Positions 45,974-57,078 are shown, counted from the stretch's first letter. The stretch is DNA of 64,000 nt from Acidobacteriota bacterium (GCA_026393755.1 JAPKZO010000008.1:1-64000); one strand, 5' to 3'. Notes: generated by a model from the sequence alone, not told the origin. Translations and numbers: made by a program.

Positions 45974-47083
45974 TCACGACGCGGTCGCGTCGCGCCAGAG
46001 GCCCGCACGCACATCTTCGGTATTGACGAGTCCGTATTCGCGCAGCAACTCTCTCGACCGCTGATCCAGCACCAATGGCAGCACGATCCTGATCTCCGCG
46101 ATCAGATCGCCGCGCGTCCCTCTGCGCATCGACGGGACACCGCGGCCGCGAAGCCGGAACCGCTGCCCCGATTGCGTGCCCGGCGGCACGCGCAGCCGCG
46201 CCGTCCCGTCGAGAGTCGGGATGTCAAAGCGGGAGCCCAGCGCCGCCTCGTGCACAGCCACTGGAACCGTCAACAGCAAGTCGTCGCCGTCGCGCCTGAA
46301 CACCGGGTGCGGCGCCACCTGCACGGTGACATACAAATCGCCAGGTGCGGCACTGCGTGTGCCGGCGTGCCCCAGACCGGGCAGACACATCTGTTCCCCT
46401 GGGCTCACCCCTGCGGGAATCGTCAGCGTCGTCGTCTCGCTGCGTGATTCGACGCCCAGGCCCTGACACACGCCGCACGTGGCGTGACGGAGCAGGCCGC
46501 TCCCTCCACACCGACCGCAGGCCTTCGTGAACATCATGTGACCGCGGGCCGTGCGGACCGTGCCCGCCCCCCGGCACGACGCGCACGCCGCCTCGGCCAC
46601 CGGCTGCACGCCCCGGCCGCGACATCCGCGGCAGACATCGCGCCGAATCACCGTCAAGGTCTTCTCGGCACCCCGAAAGGCCTCCTCGAACCCGACCGAT
46701 ACCGTCAGATAGAGATCCGCGCCCGGCGTCGACGCCTCAGCCGGTCCGCTCACCGCGTCGTGAATCACATCGGCAAACAGGTCGCCAAACGTCGATGCCG
46801 CCGAACCGTCGGCCGCACCCACCGAGAAGTCAAACCCGTCGAATCCGAACGTCGCCGCCGACTCCAGGACGACGGCCGGGCTGCCGAGCAGGTCGTACTC
46901 CCGCCGCCGGTCCGGATCGGTCAGCACCTGGTACGCGTCAGCAACGGCCCTGAAGCGAACCGCCGAGGTCCGGTCCCCGGGATTGACGTCCGGATGGTAC
47001 CGGCGCGCCAGTCTCCGGTACGCCCGCTTGATCTCGTCAAGACCAGCGGTCGGCGGCACCCCGAGCAGTTCGTACAAGTCCAT
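45974..47083 (-). CDS. dnaJ: Chaperone protein DnaJ
   Basis: DnaJ stimulates the ATPase of DnaK and delivers substrates. The 369-residue protein has a J-domain with the HPD motif (RRYHPDVNPGD, about residue 31-33), only a short linker in place of the long G/F region, four CxxCxGxG zinc motifs (CRGCRGRG, CASCRGAG, CGRCGGSG, CGVCQGLG), and the C-terminal substrate domains. It follows dnaK by 24 bp. The first zinc motif has Arg in place of a usual residue but all eight cysteines are present. Confidence 0.94.
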   Translation of the reverse strand: MDLYELLGVPPTAGLDEIKRAYRRLARRYHPDVNPGDRTSAVRFRAVADAYQVLTDPDRRREYDLLGSPAVVLESAATFGFDGFDFSVGAADGSAASTFGDLFADVIHDAVSGPAEASTPGADLYLTVSVGFEEAFRGAEKTLTVIRRDVCRGCRGRGVQPVAEAACASCRGAGTVRTARGHMMFTKACGRCGGSGLLRHATCGVCQGLGVESRSETTTLTIPAGVSPGEQMCLPGLGHAGTRSAAPGDLYVTVQVAPHPVFRRDGDDLLLTVPVAVHEAALGSRFDIPTLDGTARLRVPPGTQSGQRFRLRGRGVPSMRRGTRGDLIAEIRIVLPLVLDQRSRELLREYGLVNTEDVRAGLWRDATAS

Positions 47084-47107
47084 AACGTCCCGGACCCCGG
47101 GTTCCCG

Positions 47108-49018
<1,911 letters not shown>

Positions 49019-49100
49019 GTTGCTATCCTCGCCCTGAGATTGAGGGTTGTCGCCCCCATGATTCCACGTGATGCACGGCCCAACCTCTTATGTCTGAATA

Positions 49101-49129
49101 ATCATAAAATCTTAGCGTCACAATGTCAA
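49101..49129 (-). promoter_or_regulatory. dnaK promoter (TTGACA-17-TATGAT) with overlapping dyad
   Basis: On the minus strand a perfect TTGACA -35 (49124-49129) is followed after 17 bases by TATGAT (49101-49106). A dyad TCACA-N7-TGTGA (49118-49134) spans the -35 box and could be an operator. I do not see a classic HAIR box (CTTGAGT-N7-ACTCAAG). The surrounding 250-bp gap also serves the divergent gene. Confidence 0.75.
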
Positions 49130-49272
49130 TGTGATTCTCGGCCCAGTCACCCACGAAGTCTACAAACTCTTGCGATCAAGAATGTTGTCACGATTGTGTT
49201 AATATGAACTTGCCTGCCTACAGACCGGGAGTCTCGCTCGCCCCGGGGTTCCGGCGCATCATCGAGGGTCAC

Positions 49273-51231
49273 ATGACCAGGTTTTTGCGCGTTTGTCTGT
49301 GGGTGCTTCTTTCCGCACTCTTGAGTGCCCCATCGGTGCTGGCGCAGTCGGCGCCTGCACCGGACACGGCTCCTCCTCCAGCTCATGTCTCGCTTGTCGA
49401 GGGACAGGTGTTTCTGGAACGTGAGGGCCGCTCGGAATCCGCTGTCGAGAACGTCCCTCTGCTTGACGGGGATCGACTCCGCACCGAGCACGGGCGCGTC
49501 GAGATCATGCTCGACGATGGCTCGCTCCTCCACCTTGACGAAACCACAACAGTCGACATGCTCGCCGGCGATCTGATCCGGCTGCTCGGCGGTCGCATCA
49601 ATCTGGTGGTGCTCGGCGCACGTGATCCGTCCGGTGCGGTGGCGTACCAGATCGACGCGCCCGCGGCCTCGGTCCAGAGCAACGGTCCTGGCGAATATCG
49701 CGTGACCGTGACCGACGACGGCGCAGGCGGCGGGACGACGGATCTTTCCGTCGTGCGCGGCGAGGCGACCTTCGCCAACGATGCCGGCTCGGTCGACGTC
49801 CGCGCCGGCGAACGGTCGGAGGCTCGTGACGGCGAGGCCCCCGGCCGGCCCCGGTATTTCAATTCCGCCCGATGGGACGCGTTCGACCGTTGGAGCGCGG
49901 CCAGGCGCGACGCGCAGATCGGCACGGTCTCAGCCCAGTACCTGCCCACGGATCTCGAGCCGTACTCTGGGACGTTCGATCGGTACGGCACGTGGCGCAA
50001 CGATGTCTCCAACGGCTACGTGTGGTTTCCAACCGTCTCGGCCGACTGGCGTCCTTACTCTGTGGGTTACTGGCGCCAGTACGATCCGTGGGATTCATTC
50101 TGGGTCGCGGGCGATCCGTGGGGCTGGCCGACCCATCACTATGGGCGTTGGGGGTTCTCGACCGGCCTCGGGTGGTACTGGATCCCCGCTCGATCGTGGG
50201 CATCGGCGTTTGTCTACTGGGCACTCGGCGGCGACTACGTCAGCTGGTGCCCGCTCGGCTGGAATGACTATCCGGTGTTCGGCAACTGGGGTGTGCGCGG
50301 TGTCTACGTCGGCCTGCACGACGGGTGGCGTGGATGGACCGTGATCCCGCGACGCCATTTTGGCTCGACGGTATTCGCGTCGCGCGTGGCGATCGATGGT
50401 CGCCGCCTCGATAGCCGAAGCATGTCGGGATTCGTTGCCGGTCGCCGATCGCCGACGATTGGGCGCGCGGTGCCCCGAGCTCTGGCCACCGCCACGCACC
50501 GAACAATGGGCCTTCCGCCATCGGGCGGCGCTCGCGACATCGGGACCACGGGCCGGGGCGACGGCCGGCTGCTTGAGCGCAACGCGGCACCAGCCGTGTC
50601 ACGGGGTGAGAGGGCGAGGCAGATCGGACCAACACAGGGAGCGGACTCCCGATCGCCGATGGCGGCGCCGACGCAGGACCGCTACAGCCGACGCACGATC
50701 CCCGGTTCTCCCGCCGGCGTCAGATCAGAGGTCGGCGCGTCCGCAGTCGAACGGCAACCCCTGCGGCAGGGTGGTGGCAATCCAGGTAGACAGCAGAACA
50801 CGTGGACCGAACCGGGCAGCACGAATCGGATGATTCGACGCTCGCTGCCAGGGGCCACGCCGCGTGCGTCGAGCGCGCCGGGCGAGCGCGCGTCGGTTCG
50901 CCAGCCGGCGCCGTGGTCGATGTCGGGCGAACGTCAGCCCTCGATGGCGCCACCGCGCGCCGATCCGCGGTCGTCGCCTCGCGATCGCTCGTGGGCCACG
51001 CCGCGGTCCGCTCCCGAAGCGCGCGTGCCGTCGCGCCCGTCGGTGCGGCCGACACCGCCTCCGGATTCGCGGCCGGTTCGCGCGCCGTCAGCGGCGCCGC
51101 CACGCCAGTCGTCGCCCGGAGGCAGGTCGTCTGCTCCGGCTTCGCGCTACAATCCCGGATCAGGCACCCAGCCGCCGCCCAGCCGGGGAACGTCTTCCCC
51201 ACCCCGAGGCCGTGGCGGTGCTCCGGAGTAA
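49273..51231 (+). CDS. FecR-domain/DUF6600 secreted protein, Tyr/Trp-rich
   Basis: The 652-residue protein has a signal peptide (MTRFLRVCLWVLLSALLSAP), a FecR domain (about residues 40-170: HVSLVEGQVFLEREG, LLDGDRLRTEHGRVEIMLDDG), then a region rich in Trp, Tyr, Gly and Asp (about 200-350: GTWRNDVSNGYVWFPTVSAD and WVAGDPWGWPTHHYGRWGF) that I recognise as DUF6600-like, and a Pro/Arg/Ser-rich disordered tail of some 250 residues. Role unknown; it probably lies in the periplasm or on the surface. I chose ATG 49273 because it has GAGGG and begins the signal peptide. The TAA is followed directly by the next ATG. Confidence 0.82.
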   Translation: MTRFLRVCLWVLLSALLSAPSVLAQSAPAPDTAPPPAHVSLVEGQVFLEREGRSESAVENVPLLDGDRLRTEHGRVEIMLDDGSLLHLDETTTVDMLAGDLIRLLGGRINLVVLGARDPSGAVAYQIDAPAASVQSNGPGEYRVTVTDDGAGGGTTDLSVVRGEATFANDAGSVDVRAGERSEARDGEAPGRPRYFNSARWDAFDRWSAARRDAQIGTVSAQYLPTDLEPYSGTFDRYGTWRNDVSNGYVWFPTVSADWRPYSVGYWRQYDPWDSFWVAGDPWGWPTHHYGRWGFSTGLGWYWIPARSWASAFVYWALGGDYVSWCPLGWNDYPVFGNWGVRGVYVGLHDGWRGWTVIPRRHFGSTVFASRVAIDGRRLDSRSMSGFVAGRRSPTIGRAVPRALATATHRTMGLPPSGGARDIGTTGRGDGRLLERNAAPAVSRGERARQIGPTQGADSRSPMAAPTQDRYSRRTIPGSPAGVRSEVGASAVERQPLRQGGGNPGRQQNTWTEPGSTNRMIRRSLPGATPRASSAPGERASVRQPAPWSMSGERQPSMAPPRADPRSSPRDRSWATPRSAPEARVPSRPSVRPTPPPDSRPVRAPSAAPPRQSSPGGRSSAPASRYNPGSGTQPPPSRGTSSPPRGRGGAPE

Positions 51232-53583
51232 ATGGCCAGAAGCAGACCCGCCCGTCCGGCCCAGCGCCCGTCGCTCGCACGACAAGCTGGCATCGCCGCG
51301 CTCTTTGTGATCGCGGCGGTGCTCGGCATTGTGACCGGAGTGGTGGTCGCCTATTCCGGAGATCTGCCTCAAGTCTCCGCGCTCGATCAATACAGTCCGG
51401 GCACGATCACCCGCATCTACGCGTCGGACAACCGGCTGATCGGCGAGTTCGCCACGCAGAGGCGCGTGATGGTGAAGTACGAGGAGATTCCGCTGGTGCT
51501 GCGCCAGGCGATTCTCTCGGCGGAAGACGGGAATTTTGAGGAGCACTTCGGCATCGACTTCACTCGCACGTTCGTCAGGGTGCTCCAGAATCTCGTGCTC
51601 GGGCGTTCGTTCGGCGGCAGCACGCTGACGCAGCAATTGGCGCGCAAGCTGTTTCTGAAACCGGAAAAATCGCTCGAGCGGAAGGTCAAGGAGTGGCTGC
51701 TCGCGATCCAGATCGAGAAGCGGTACACGAAGCACGAGATCTTCACGATGTACTGCAACCAGATGAATCTGGGGCACGGCGCGTACGGCGTCGAGGCGGC
51801 GTCGCGGCTGTACTTCGGGAAACCCATCAAGGATCTGAAGCTGGAAGAGGCGGCGCTCGTCGCGGGCATTCTGCAGTTACCCGAACGCGAGAGCCCGTTC
51901 GTCAATCAGAAGTGGGCCATGCAGCGGCGGAACTACGCGCTGCAGCGCATGGCGGACGAGCACTACATCACGCAGGCGGACGCTGACGCCGCCAAGGCCA
52001 GGCCCATCGTCGTCGTTCCGTTGTCCACGTCGGCCGCGGGGACCGCCCCGTACTTCGTCGAGGAGGTCCGGAAGTACCTGGAGCACCGGTACGGGGCCCG
52101 GGACTTGTACGAAGCGGGCATGTCGGTCTATACGACGCTCGACGTCGATCTGCAGCGGGAGGCGGCGCGCGCGCTCGACCGGGGCCTCCGGCAAATTGAC
52201 AAGCGACGGGGCTTCCGGAAGCCGGCGCGCAACCTCACGACCGAGCATGTCGAACTTGACGCCTATCGGGACCGGCGGTGGGATCGGCCGATTCAGCCGG
52301 GCGACATCGTGCCCGGGCTCGTCATCGGCGCCGCCGACATTCGTGAACGCACGCCGGTCACGCGGAGGCGAGCCGACACCGCACCGCCGTCCGCCGGCGG
52401 TGCGATGCGCGTGCGGGTGGGACGGTACGAGGCCGACCTCACGCGAACCTCCATCCAGTGGACGGGCCGGACACGCGCGGCTGATCTGGTGCGCCCAGGC
52501 GATCTGATCGAGGTCGAAGTCCTCACGCTCGACGAGCCGGGCGGCCGGCTGACGGTGCGGCTCGAGCAGTTTCCGATCGTCGAAGGGGCGGTGCTCGTGA
52601 TCGACAACCGGACGGGTCAGATCAAGGCGATGGTGGGCGGATCCGACTTCGCGCGGAGCAAGTTCAACCGCGCCGTGCAGGCCCCGCGGCAGATCGGATC
52701 GGCGTTTAAGCCGATCGTCTTTACCGCGGCGATCGATCGCGGCTACACGCCGTCGAGCCTCCTGCTCGACGCGCCGGTTTCCTATCACGCCGGCCCGGGA
52801 CAACCGCCGTACGCCCCGCGCAATTACGATCGGAAGTACGAAGGATCCGTGACGCTGAGGCGGACGATTGAAGACTCGCGCAACGTGCCGACGGTGCGGA
52901 TGATGGAGCAACTGACGCCCGAGCAGGTGATCAGCTACGCCCGCCAGCTCGGTTTTCAGTCGCCGATCCGGCCGTATCTATCGTCCGCGCTCGGTGCGTC
53001 CGAAGCGACCCTGCTCGAGGTGACGAGCGCGTACTCGGCGTTCCCGAACCAGGGCGTCCGGATGCAGCCGTTCCAGATCCTGAAGATCGTCGAGCGGGAC
53101 GGCACACTGCTCGAGGAGCACCGGCCGCAGGCGACCGAGGGCATCCGCGCCGATACCGCCTTCGTGATGGTCAATCTGCTGCGCGGCGTCGTCCTGCGCG
53201 GGACCGGCGCAAAGGCGGCGGAGCTGGACTGGCCGCTGGCCGGCAAGACGGGCACCGTCGACGACTATACGGACGCGTGGTTCGTCGGCTTCGACCCGAA
53301 CCTGACGATTGGCGTGTGGGTGGGCCTTGACGAGAAGAAGCCGATCGGCGCCAACGAAACCGGCGCGGTCGCGGCGCTGCCCATCTGGATGGAGATCTTC
53401 AAGTCGTACATCGATCGGCAGGGCGATCGGAACAATCCGCCGCGCTTCGACGCGCCCGGCAACATCGTGTTCATGGCGGTCGATCCCGCTACGGGCCTGC
53501 CGGTGAACCCTGAGACGCCTGGCGCGATCAACGAGGCCTACATCGCGGGCACACAGCCGGGGATCGGGTTTCCAAAGCAGTAA
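51232..53583 (+). CDS. Class A penicillin-binding protein (PBP1A-type)
   Basis: This bifunctional enzyme polymerises and crosslinks peptidoglycan. The 783 residues comprise a short cytoplasmic start, one membrane helix (IAALFVIAAVLGIVTGVVVA), a GT51 glycosyltransferase with catalytic Glu98 in SAEDGNFEEHFG and GGSTLTQQLARKLFL, an OB-like insertion around residue 370-450, and a transpeptidase with the SAFK motif (Ser490, Lys493), SRN and KTG (672-674). It starts immediately after the stop of the FecR-domain gene, so the two are surely co-transcribed. The exact paralog (PBP1a, 1b) cannot be fixed. Confidence 0.94.
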   Translation: MARSRPARPAQRPSLARQAGIAALFVIAAVLGIVTGVVVAYSGDLPQVSALDQYSPGTITRIYASDNRLIGEFATQRRVMVKYEEIPLVLRQAILSAEDGNFEEHFGIDFTRTFVRVLQNLVLGRSFGGSTLTQQLARKLFLKPEKSLERKVKEWLLAIQIEKRYTKHEIFTMYCNQMNLGHGAYGVEAASRLYFGKPIKDLKLEEAALVAGILQLPERESPFVNQKWAMQRRNYALQRMADEHYITQADADAAKARPIVVVPLSTSAAGTAPYFVEEVRKYLEHRYGARDLYEAGMSVYTTLDVDLQREAARALDRGLRQIDKRRGFRKPARNLTTEHVELDAYRDRRWDRPIQPGDIVPGLVIGAADIRERTPVTRRRADTAPPSAGGAMRVRVGRYEADLTRTSIQWTGRTRAADLVRPGDLIEVEVLTLDEPGGRLTVRLEQFPIVEGAVLVIDNRTGQIKAMVGGSDFARSKFNRAVQAPRQIGSAFKPIVFTAAIDRGYTPSSLLLDAPVSYHAGPGQPPYAPRNYDRKYEGSVTLRRTIEDSRNVPTVRMMEQLTPEQVISYARQLGFQSPIRPYLSSALGASEATLLEVTSAYSAFPNQGVRMQPFQILKIVERDGTLLEEHRPQATEGIRADTAFVMVNLLRGVVLRGTGAKAAELDWPLAGKTGTVDDYTDAWFVGFDPNLTIGVWVGLDEKKPIGANETGAVAALPIWMEIFKSYIDRQGDRNNPPRFDAPGNIVFMAVDPATGLPVNPETPGAINEAYIAGTQPGIGFPKQ

Positions 53584-53596
53584 TGGGCGCCAGGAC

Positions 53597-53624
53597 AGCC
53601 AGAAGCAAGCAGCCAGAAGTGAGT
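53597..53624. repeat. Four degenerate 7-bp tandem units between PBP and prfB
   Basis: Plus strand units are AGCCAGA, AGCAAGC, AGCCAGA, AGTGAGT. They fill most of the 51-bp gap between the convergent PBP and prfB genes. No hairpin with a U-run is present here. Confidence 0.65.
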
Positions 53625-53634
53625 TCTTCCCCCG

Positions 53635-54769
53635 TTAGTCGTCGCCGACTGCCGCCTGTCCGAGCGTACCGGCGGCCTTGGCCTTGAGATAGGACTTGAT
53701 GAAGACGTCGATGTCGCCGTCGAGCACGCGGCTGACGTCGCCGACCTGCTCCTTGGTCCGGTGGTCCTTAATCATCTGGTAGGGGTGCAGGACGTAGCTG
53801 CGAATCTGGCTGCCGAAGGCGATGTCCTTCTTCTCGCCGCCCAGCTTATCCAGTTTCGTCTGCTGTTCCTTGATCTTCATGTCGAACAGACGCGACTTCA
53901 GGACCTTCATCGCGGCATCGCGGTTGCGGATCTGGGACCGCTCGTTCTGGCACGACACCACGACGTTGGTGGGCAGATGGGTGATGCGGACGGCGGAGTA
54001 GGTCGTATTGACGCCCTGCCCGCCGGGCCCGCTCGCGCAGAACGTGTCCACGCGGATGTCCTTCTCGTCGACGACAATCTCGACGTCGTTCTCGAGCTCG
54101 GGCCACACGTAGACTGACGCGAACGACGTGTGCCGCCTGGCCGCCTGGTCGAATGGTGAAATGCGCACGAGCCGGTGGACGCCCGCCTCCGACAGCATCA
54201 GGCCGTAGGCGTACTCGCCCGTGATCATCAGCGTGGCGCCCTTGAGGCCGGCTTCGTCGCCCGGCTGGTAGTCGACCACCTCGCGCTTGAAGCCGCGGCG
54301 CTCGGTCCAGCGCAGGTACATGCGGAGCAACATGTCCGCCCAGTCCTGCGACTCGGTGCCGCCGGCGCCCGGGTGGATCGTCACAATCGCGTTGGCACGA
54401 TCGTGCTCCCCGCCGAGAATGCGTCGCGTCTCGGTGGCGTCGAGTCCCTGATCGAGGCGATCGAGACCCGCGGCAATCTCGGTGGTGACATCCTCGCCGC
54501 CCTGGGCCCATTCGACCAGCACGCCGAGATCGTCCTGCTGTCTTGTCAGGGAATCGATCAGGTCGACTTCGTCCTGGAGCCGCTTTCGCCGCTGGAGGGT
54601 TCGCTGGGCCTCCGCCTGATCATTCCAGAATTCCGGCTGGGAGATGCGCTCCTCGAGCTTGCCGATTTCTTCCCGCGGCCGTCCTGCCTCAAAGATAACT
54701 CCTGAGTTCGGTAGCCCGCTTCAGCAGATCCTGATAACGCCGGACGAGATCAACAAGCTCGAGTGCCAC
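53635..54769 (-). CDS. prfB: Peptide chain release factor 2 with programmed +1 frameshift
   Basis: RF2 ends translation at UGA and UAA. The first 26 codons run from a GTG at 54769 (GGAGG seven bases upstream) to CTT TGA at 54694-54689; skipping one base there joins the second frame, which runs to 53635, giving 377 residues. The second part has the SPF codon-reading tripeptide (VRISPFDQ) and the catalytic GGQ (SGPGGQGVNTTYSAVRITHLP). Total length matches RF2. In-frame UGA readthrough control means RF2 adjusts its own level: low RF2 favours the shift. A plain single-frame call would lose the first 80 residues. Confidence 0.95.
54689..54703 (-). other. prfB programmed +1 frameshift site
   Basis: The minus strand reads AGGAG (54699-54703), TTAT, then CTT TGA G. 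AGGAG acts as the internal Shine-Dalgarno sequence and CTT slips to TTT, as in most bacterial prfB genes. The spacing and order match the E. coli site. Confidence 0.92.
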
Positions 54770-54816
54770 AGTTGCGCCTCCAAGGTCTCTTCGAAAATGA
54801 GACTGACATGAGAAAA

Positions 54817-54897
54817 GGGGCCAGGCCCCAACGTACGCGGATTGTGCGTACTTCTGGTCGGGGCAGACCCGGGATTGGCTTGTTTCGAGGACAAGCC
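54817..54897. repeat. Cluster of three hairpins between lnt and prfB
   Basis: Three consecutive inverted repeats lie downstream of lnt: GGGGCC/GGCCCC at 54817-54829 (followed on the minus strand by TTTT), GTACGC/GCGTAC at about 54833-54851, and GGCTTGT/ACAAGCC at 54877-54897. The first, with its short U-run, is a weak intrinsic terminator candidate for the lnt transcript, about 80 bp past its stop. The 138-bp gap holds no gene. Confidence 0.5.
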
Positions 54898-54907
54898 TGC
54901 TTCAATT

Positions 54908-56389
54908 CTACCGCGAACCGGCAGTCGTGGAGCGCCGGCGCCAGGCGGCGATGAGGGTCAGCAGGGTCAGCAGCGTGCACGCAAACGCAAACGCATCGCC
55001 GGTGCGGCCATAGATGGTCAGCCCGGTGAGGAACCGCACGTCGCCTGTAACGACGGTCCGCTCGAAGATGGGTGAAGCGACGACAACCCGCCCGTACGGA
55101 TCCACGATTCCGCTGATGCCCGTATTGGCCGCCCGGATGAGGTACCTCCCCTGCTCCACGGCGCGAAGGGCGGCCTGTTCGAAGTGCTGGTACGGCGCCG
55201 ACGATTCGCCATACCAGGCGTCGTTGGTGATCGTGGTCAGCAACTGGCTGCCATGCTGCACGAAGTCAGCGACCAGGTCGGGATAGACAATCTCGTAACA
55301 GATCGCGGTTGAGAGCGTGTGGCTCCCGAGCGGCATGACGACGGCCCGCTCGCCCGGGGAGAAATCCGAAACGGCCTCAACCAGCGGCGCCGCGAAGAAC
55401 AGCAGGCGCTTGAGCGGCACGTATTCCCCGAACGGCACCAGATGCATCTTCCGGTAGACGCCAGCGGTCGCCCCGGCCGGATTCAGCAGGAACGCGGAAT
55501 TGAAGTACCGCGGAGGCGACCCCGGCTCGAACTGATCGCTGCCGAACAGGAGGTGGATGCCGCGCCGGCGTACGACGTCGATGACGGCGGTTCGTCCGTT
55601 CGCGTCGTGCTCGAACAGAAATGGCGTCGCCGATTCGGGCCAGACCACCAGCCGCGCGCCCCGATCGGCGGCCTGCATCGTCAGCGTGAGGTACGTGTTG
55701 AGGATTTGTGATGCCGAGGCCGGGTTCCACTTCTCTTCCTGCCTGATGTTGCCCTGGACGAGAGCGACCCGGACGGGGTCGCCGCCGGTGAGCAGGCTCG
55801 CCTCCTGGACGCGCCAGTGCCCCCACGCGGCGAGTGCGCTGATGAACACGAGCGTGCACGCCGGCACGACGATCCGGTCCCGCCCGCGTCCCACGGCGGC
55901 CATCACGACCGCCACCGACCCCAGCACGACAAGCGCGGAAAGTCCGTAGACGCCGGCCACGCTTGCGCTTTGGGCAATCGACGTCGCCGATGCCTGGCTG
56001 GCCCCGAGCAGTACCCAGGGAAAGCCCCCCAGCACATATCGACGCGCCAACTCGGTGGCCACCCACGCCATCGGGGCCAGCAGGAGGGCCCGCACGCCCA
56101 GGGCCCGAACGAGCGTCGCGACGATCGCGGCGAAGAGCGCTGGAAAAAGCGCGAGGTATGCGACCAGCAGACTGCCGACTACAAGGGCGAGCGGCCAGTG
56201 CAGGCCGCCGAACGTCTGCATCACGGCCGGCGTCCAGTACACAGTGCCGCCGAAGTAGCCAGCACCGGCCACCAGGCCCAGCAGGAACGCACGACGCGTG
56301 CGGATGCGGGGCGGCCAGGCCAGGGCGATCAGCAGCGGCGCGAGCGCGATCCACGCCACGGCCGCGTGTCCGTACCGCGGAAAGCTCAA
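54908..56389 (-). CDS. lnt: Apolipoprotein N-acyltransferase Lnt
   Basis: Lnt adds the third acyl chain to lipoproteins at the inner membrane. The protein has about six N-terminal helices and a C-terminal nitrilase domain with the catalytic triad Glu (LVVWPESATPFLFE), Lys (GVYRKMHLVPFGEYVPL) and Cys (LSTAICYEIVYPDLV). With the TTG at 56389 it has 493 residues, but the in-frame sequence upstream (LGYPLAILSGVLLAL) continues the usual N-terminal helix, with a CTG at 56431 preceded by AAGGAAAG. No ATG, GTG or further TTG exists there. So the true start is probably non-standard. Confidence 0.92.
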   Translation of the reverse strand: MSFPRYGHAAVAWIALAPLLIALAWPPRIRTRRAFLLGLVAGAGYFGGTVYWTPAVMQTFGGLHWPLALVVGSLLVAYLALFPALFAAIVATLVRALGVRALLLAPMAWVATELARRYVLGGFPWVLLGASQASATSIAQSASVAGVYGLSALVVLGSVAVVMAAVGRGRDRIVVPACTLVFISALAAWGHWRVQEASLLTGGDPVRVALVQGNIRQEEKWNPASASQILNTYLTLTMQAADRGARLVVWPESATPFLFEHDANGRTAVIDVVRRRGIHLLFGSDQFEPGSPPRYFNSAFLLNPAGATAGVYRKMHLVPFGEYVPLKRLLFFAAPLVEAVSDFSPGERAVVMPLGSHTLSTAICYEIVYPDLVADFVQHGSQLLTTITNDAWYGESSAPYQHFEQAALRAVEQGRYLIRAANTGISGIVDPYGRVVVASPIFERTVVTGDVRFLTGLTIYGRTGDAFAFACTLLTLLTLIAAWRRRSTTAGSR

Positions 56390-56415
56390 GGCGAGCAGGA
56401 CGCCGGACAGGATCG

Positions 56416-57072
56416 CTAGCGGGTAACCCAGGGCTTGTACTTTCCTTCGCTCTCGAGCTTGCGAGCGACAACGTCGGCGTCGCGTCTGGTCTTGTAGAGG
56501 CCGACCTTCACGCGGAACACGCCGGTACGGTCGCCGGCTGCCGGCGCGACCACGCGAACATCGTATCCCTGCGCCTTCAGCCGCTTCGCGATCACATCAG
56601 CGTCGCCGCGGCTCTTGGCGGCCTTCACCTGGATCGAGAACGGACCTGCCTCCGCCGGCTCGGTGCGACCCGCCGCCAACGAGTCGTCGGGAACATCCGG
56701 CGGCGATACCGGCCCGTCGACGACGTTCGCCCCGCCTGTCGCCGGCGTCGGCGCTCTGAGCGGCTCGACGGGCGCGTCCGGCTGCGACAGGCGCTTCGGG
56801 TACGAGAAGTCGTCAGGCGGCGAACCCGCGGGTCTGGCACCAGCCGCCTCGGCAGCGGGCTGGGGGTCCGGCGCGACCTCCGGCGCGCCGCTCATCGCAC
56901 CGCCGGCGACCGCACCGCGCTCGTTCTGCACGCCGCGGCCAACCAGAACGCCAAAGAGAAACGCCACGCAGCAGATCACACCAGCAGCCATCAGCACGAA
57001 CACGAGTTGCTTCTCGTTGAGGTGCACGCCGCGTGTGGTGTCATCAGTCATCGTCGATCCGGTCCGATCCAT
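56416..57072 (-). CDS. SPOR-domain membrane protein
   Basis: The 218-residue protein has a short cytoplasmic start, one membrane helix (LVFVLMAAGVICCVAFLFGVLVGRGV), a Pro/Ala/Glu-rich spacer, and a C-terminal SPOR domain (FSIQVKAAKSRGDADVIAKRLKAQGYDVRVV ... FRVKVGLYKTRRDADVVARKLE). SPOR domains bind peptidoglycan stripped of stem peptides at division sites, so a division-related role is likely. It sits between lnt and an SPFH protein, overlapping the lnt region. A start at 57051 is possible. Confidence 0.85.
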   Translation of the reverse strand: MDRTGSTMTDDTTRGVHLNEKQLVFVLMAAGVICCVAFLFGVLVGRGVQNERGAVAGGAMSGAPEVAPDPQPAAEAAGARPAGSPPDDFSYPKRLSQPDAPVEPLRAPTPATGGANVVDGPVSPPDVPDDSLAAGRTEPAEAGPFSIQVKAAKSRGDADVIAKRLKAQGYDVRVVAPAAGDRTGVFRVKVGLYKTRRDADVVARKLESEGKYKPWVTR

Positions 57073-57078
57073 CGGGGA

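Noticed and set aside
53635-54522. prfB as a 5'-truncated or frameshifted pseudogene
   Set aside because: The apparent break is the conserved CTT-TGA slip site with an internal AGGAG, and the upstream frame has its own ribosome site; the summed length is normal.
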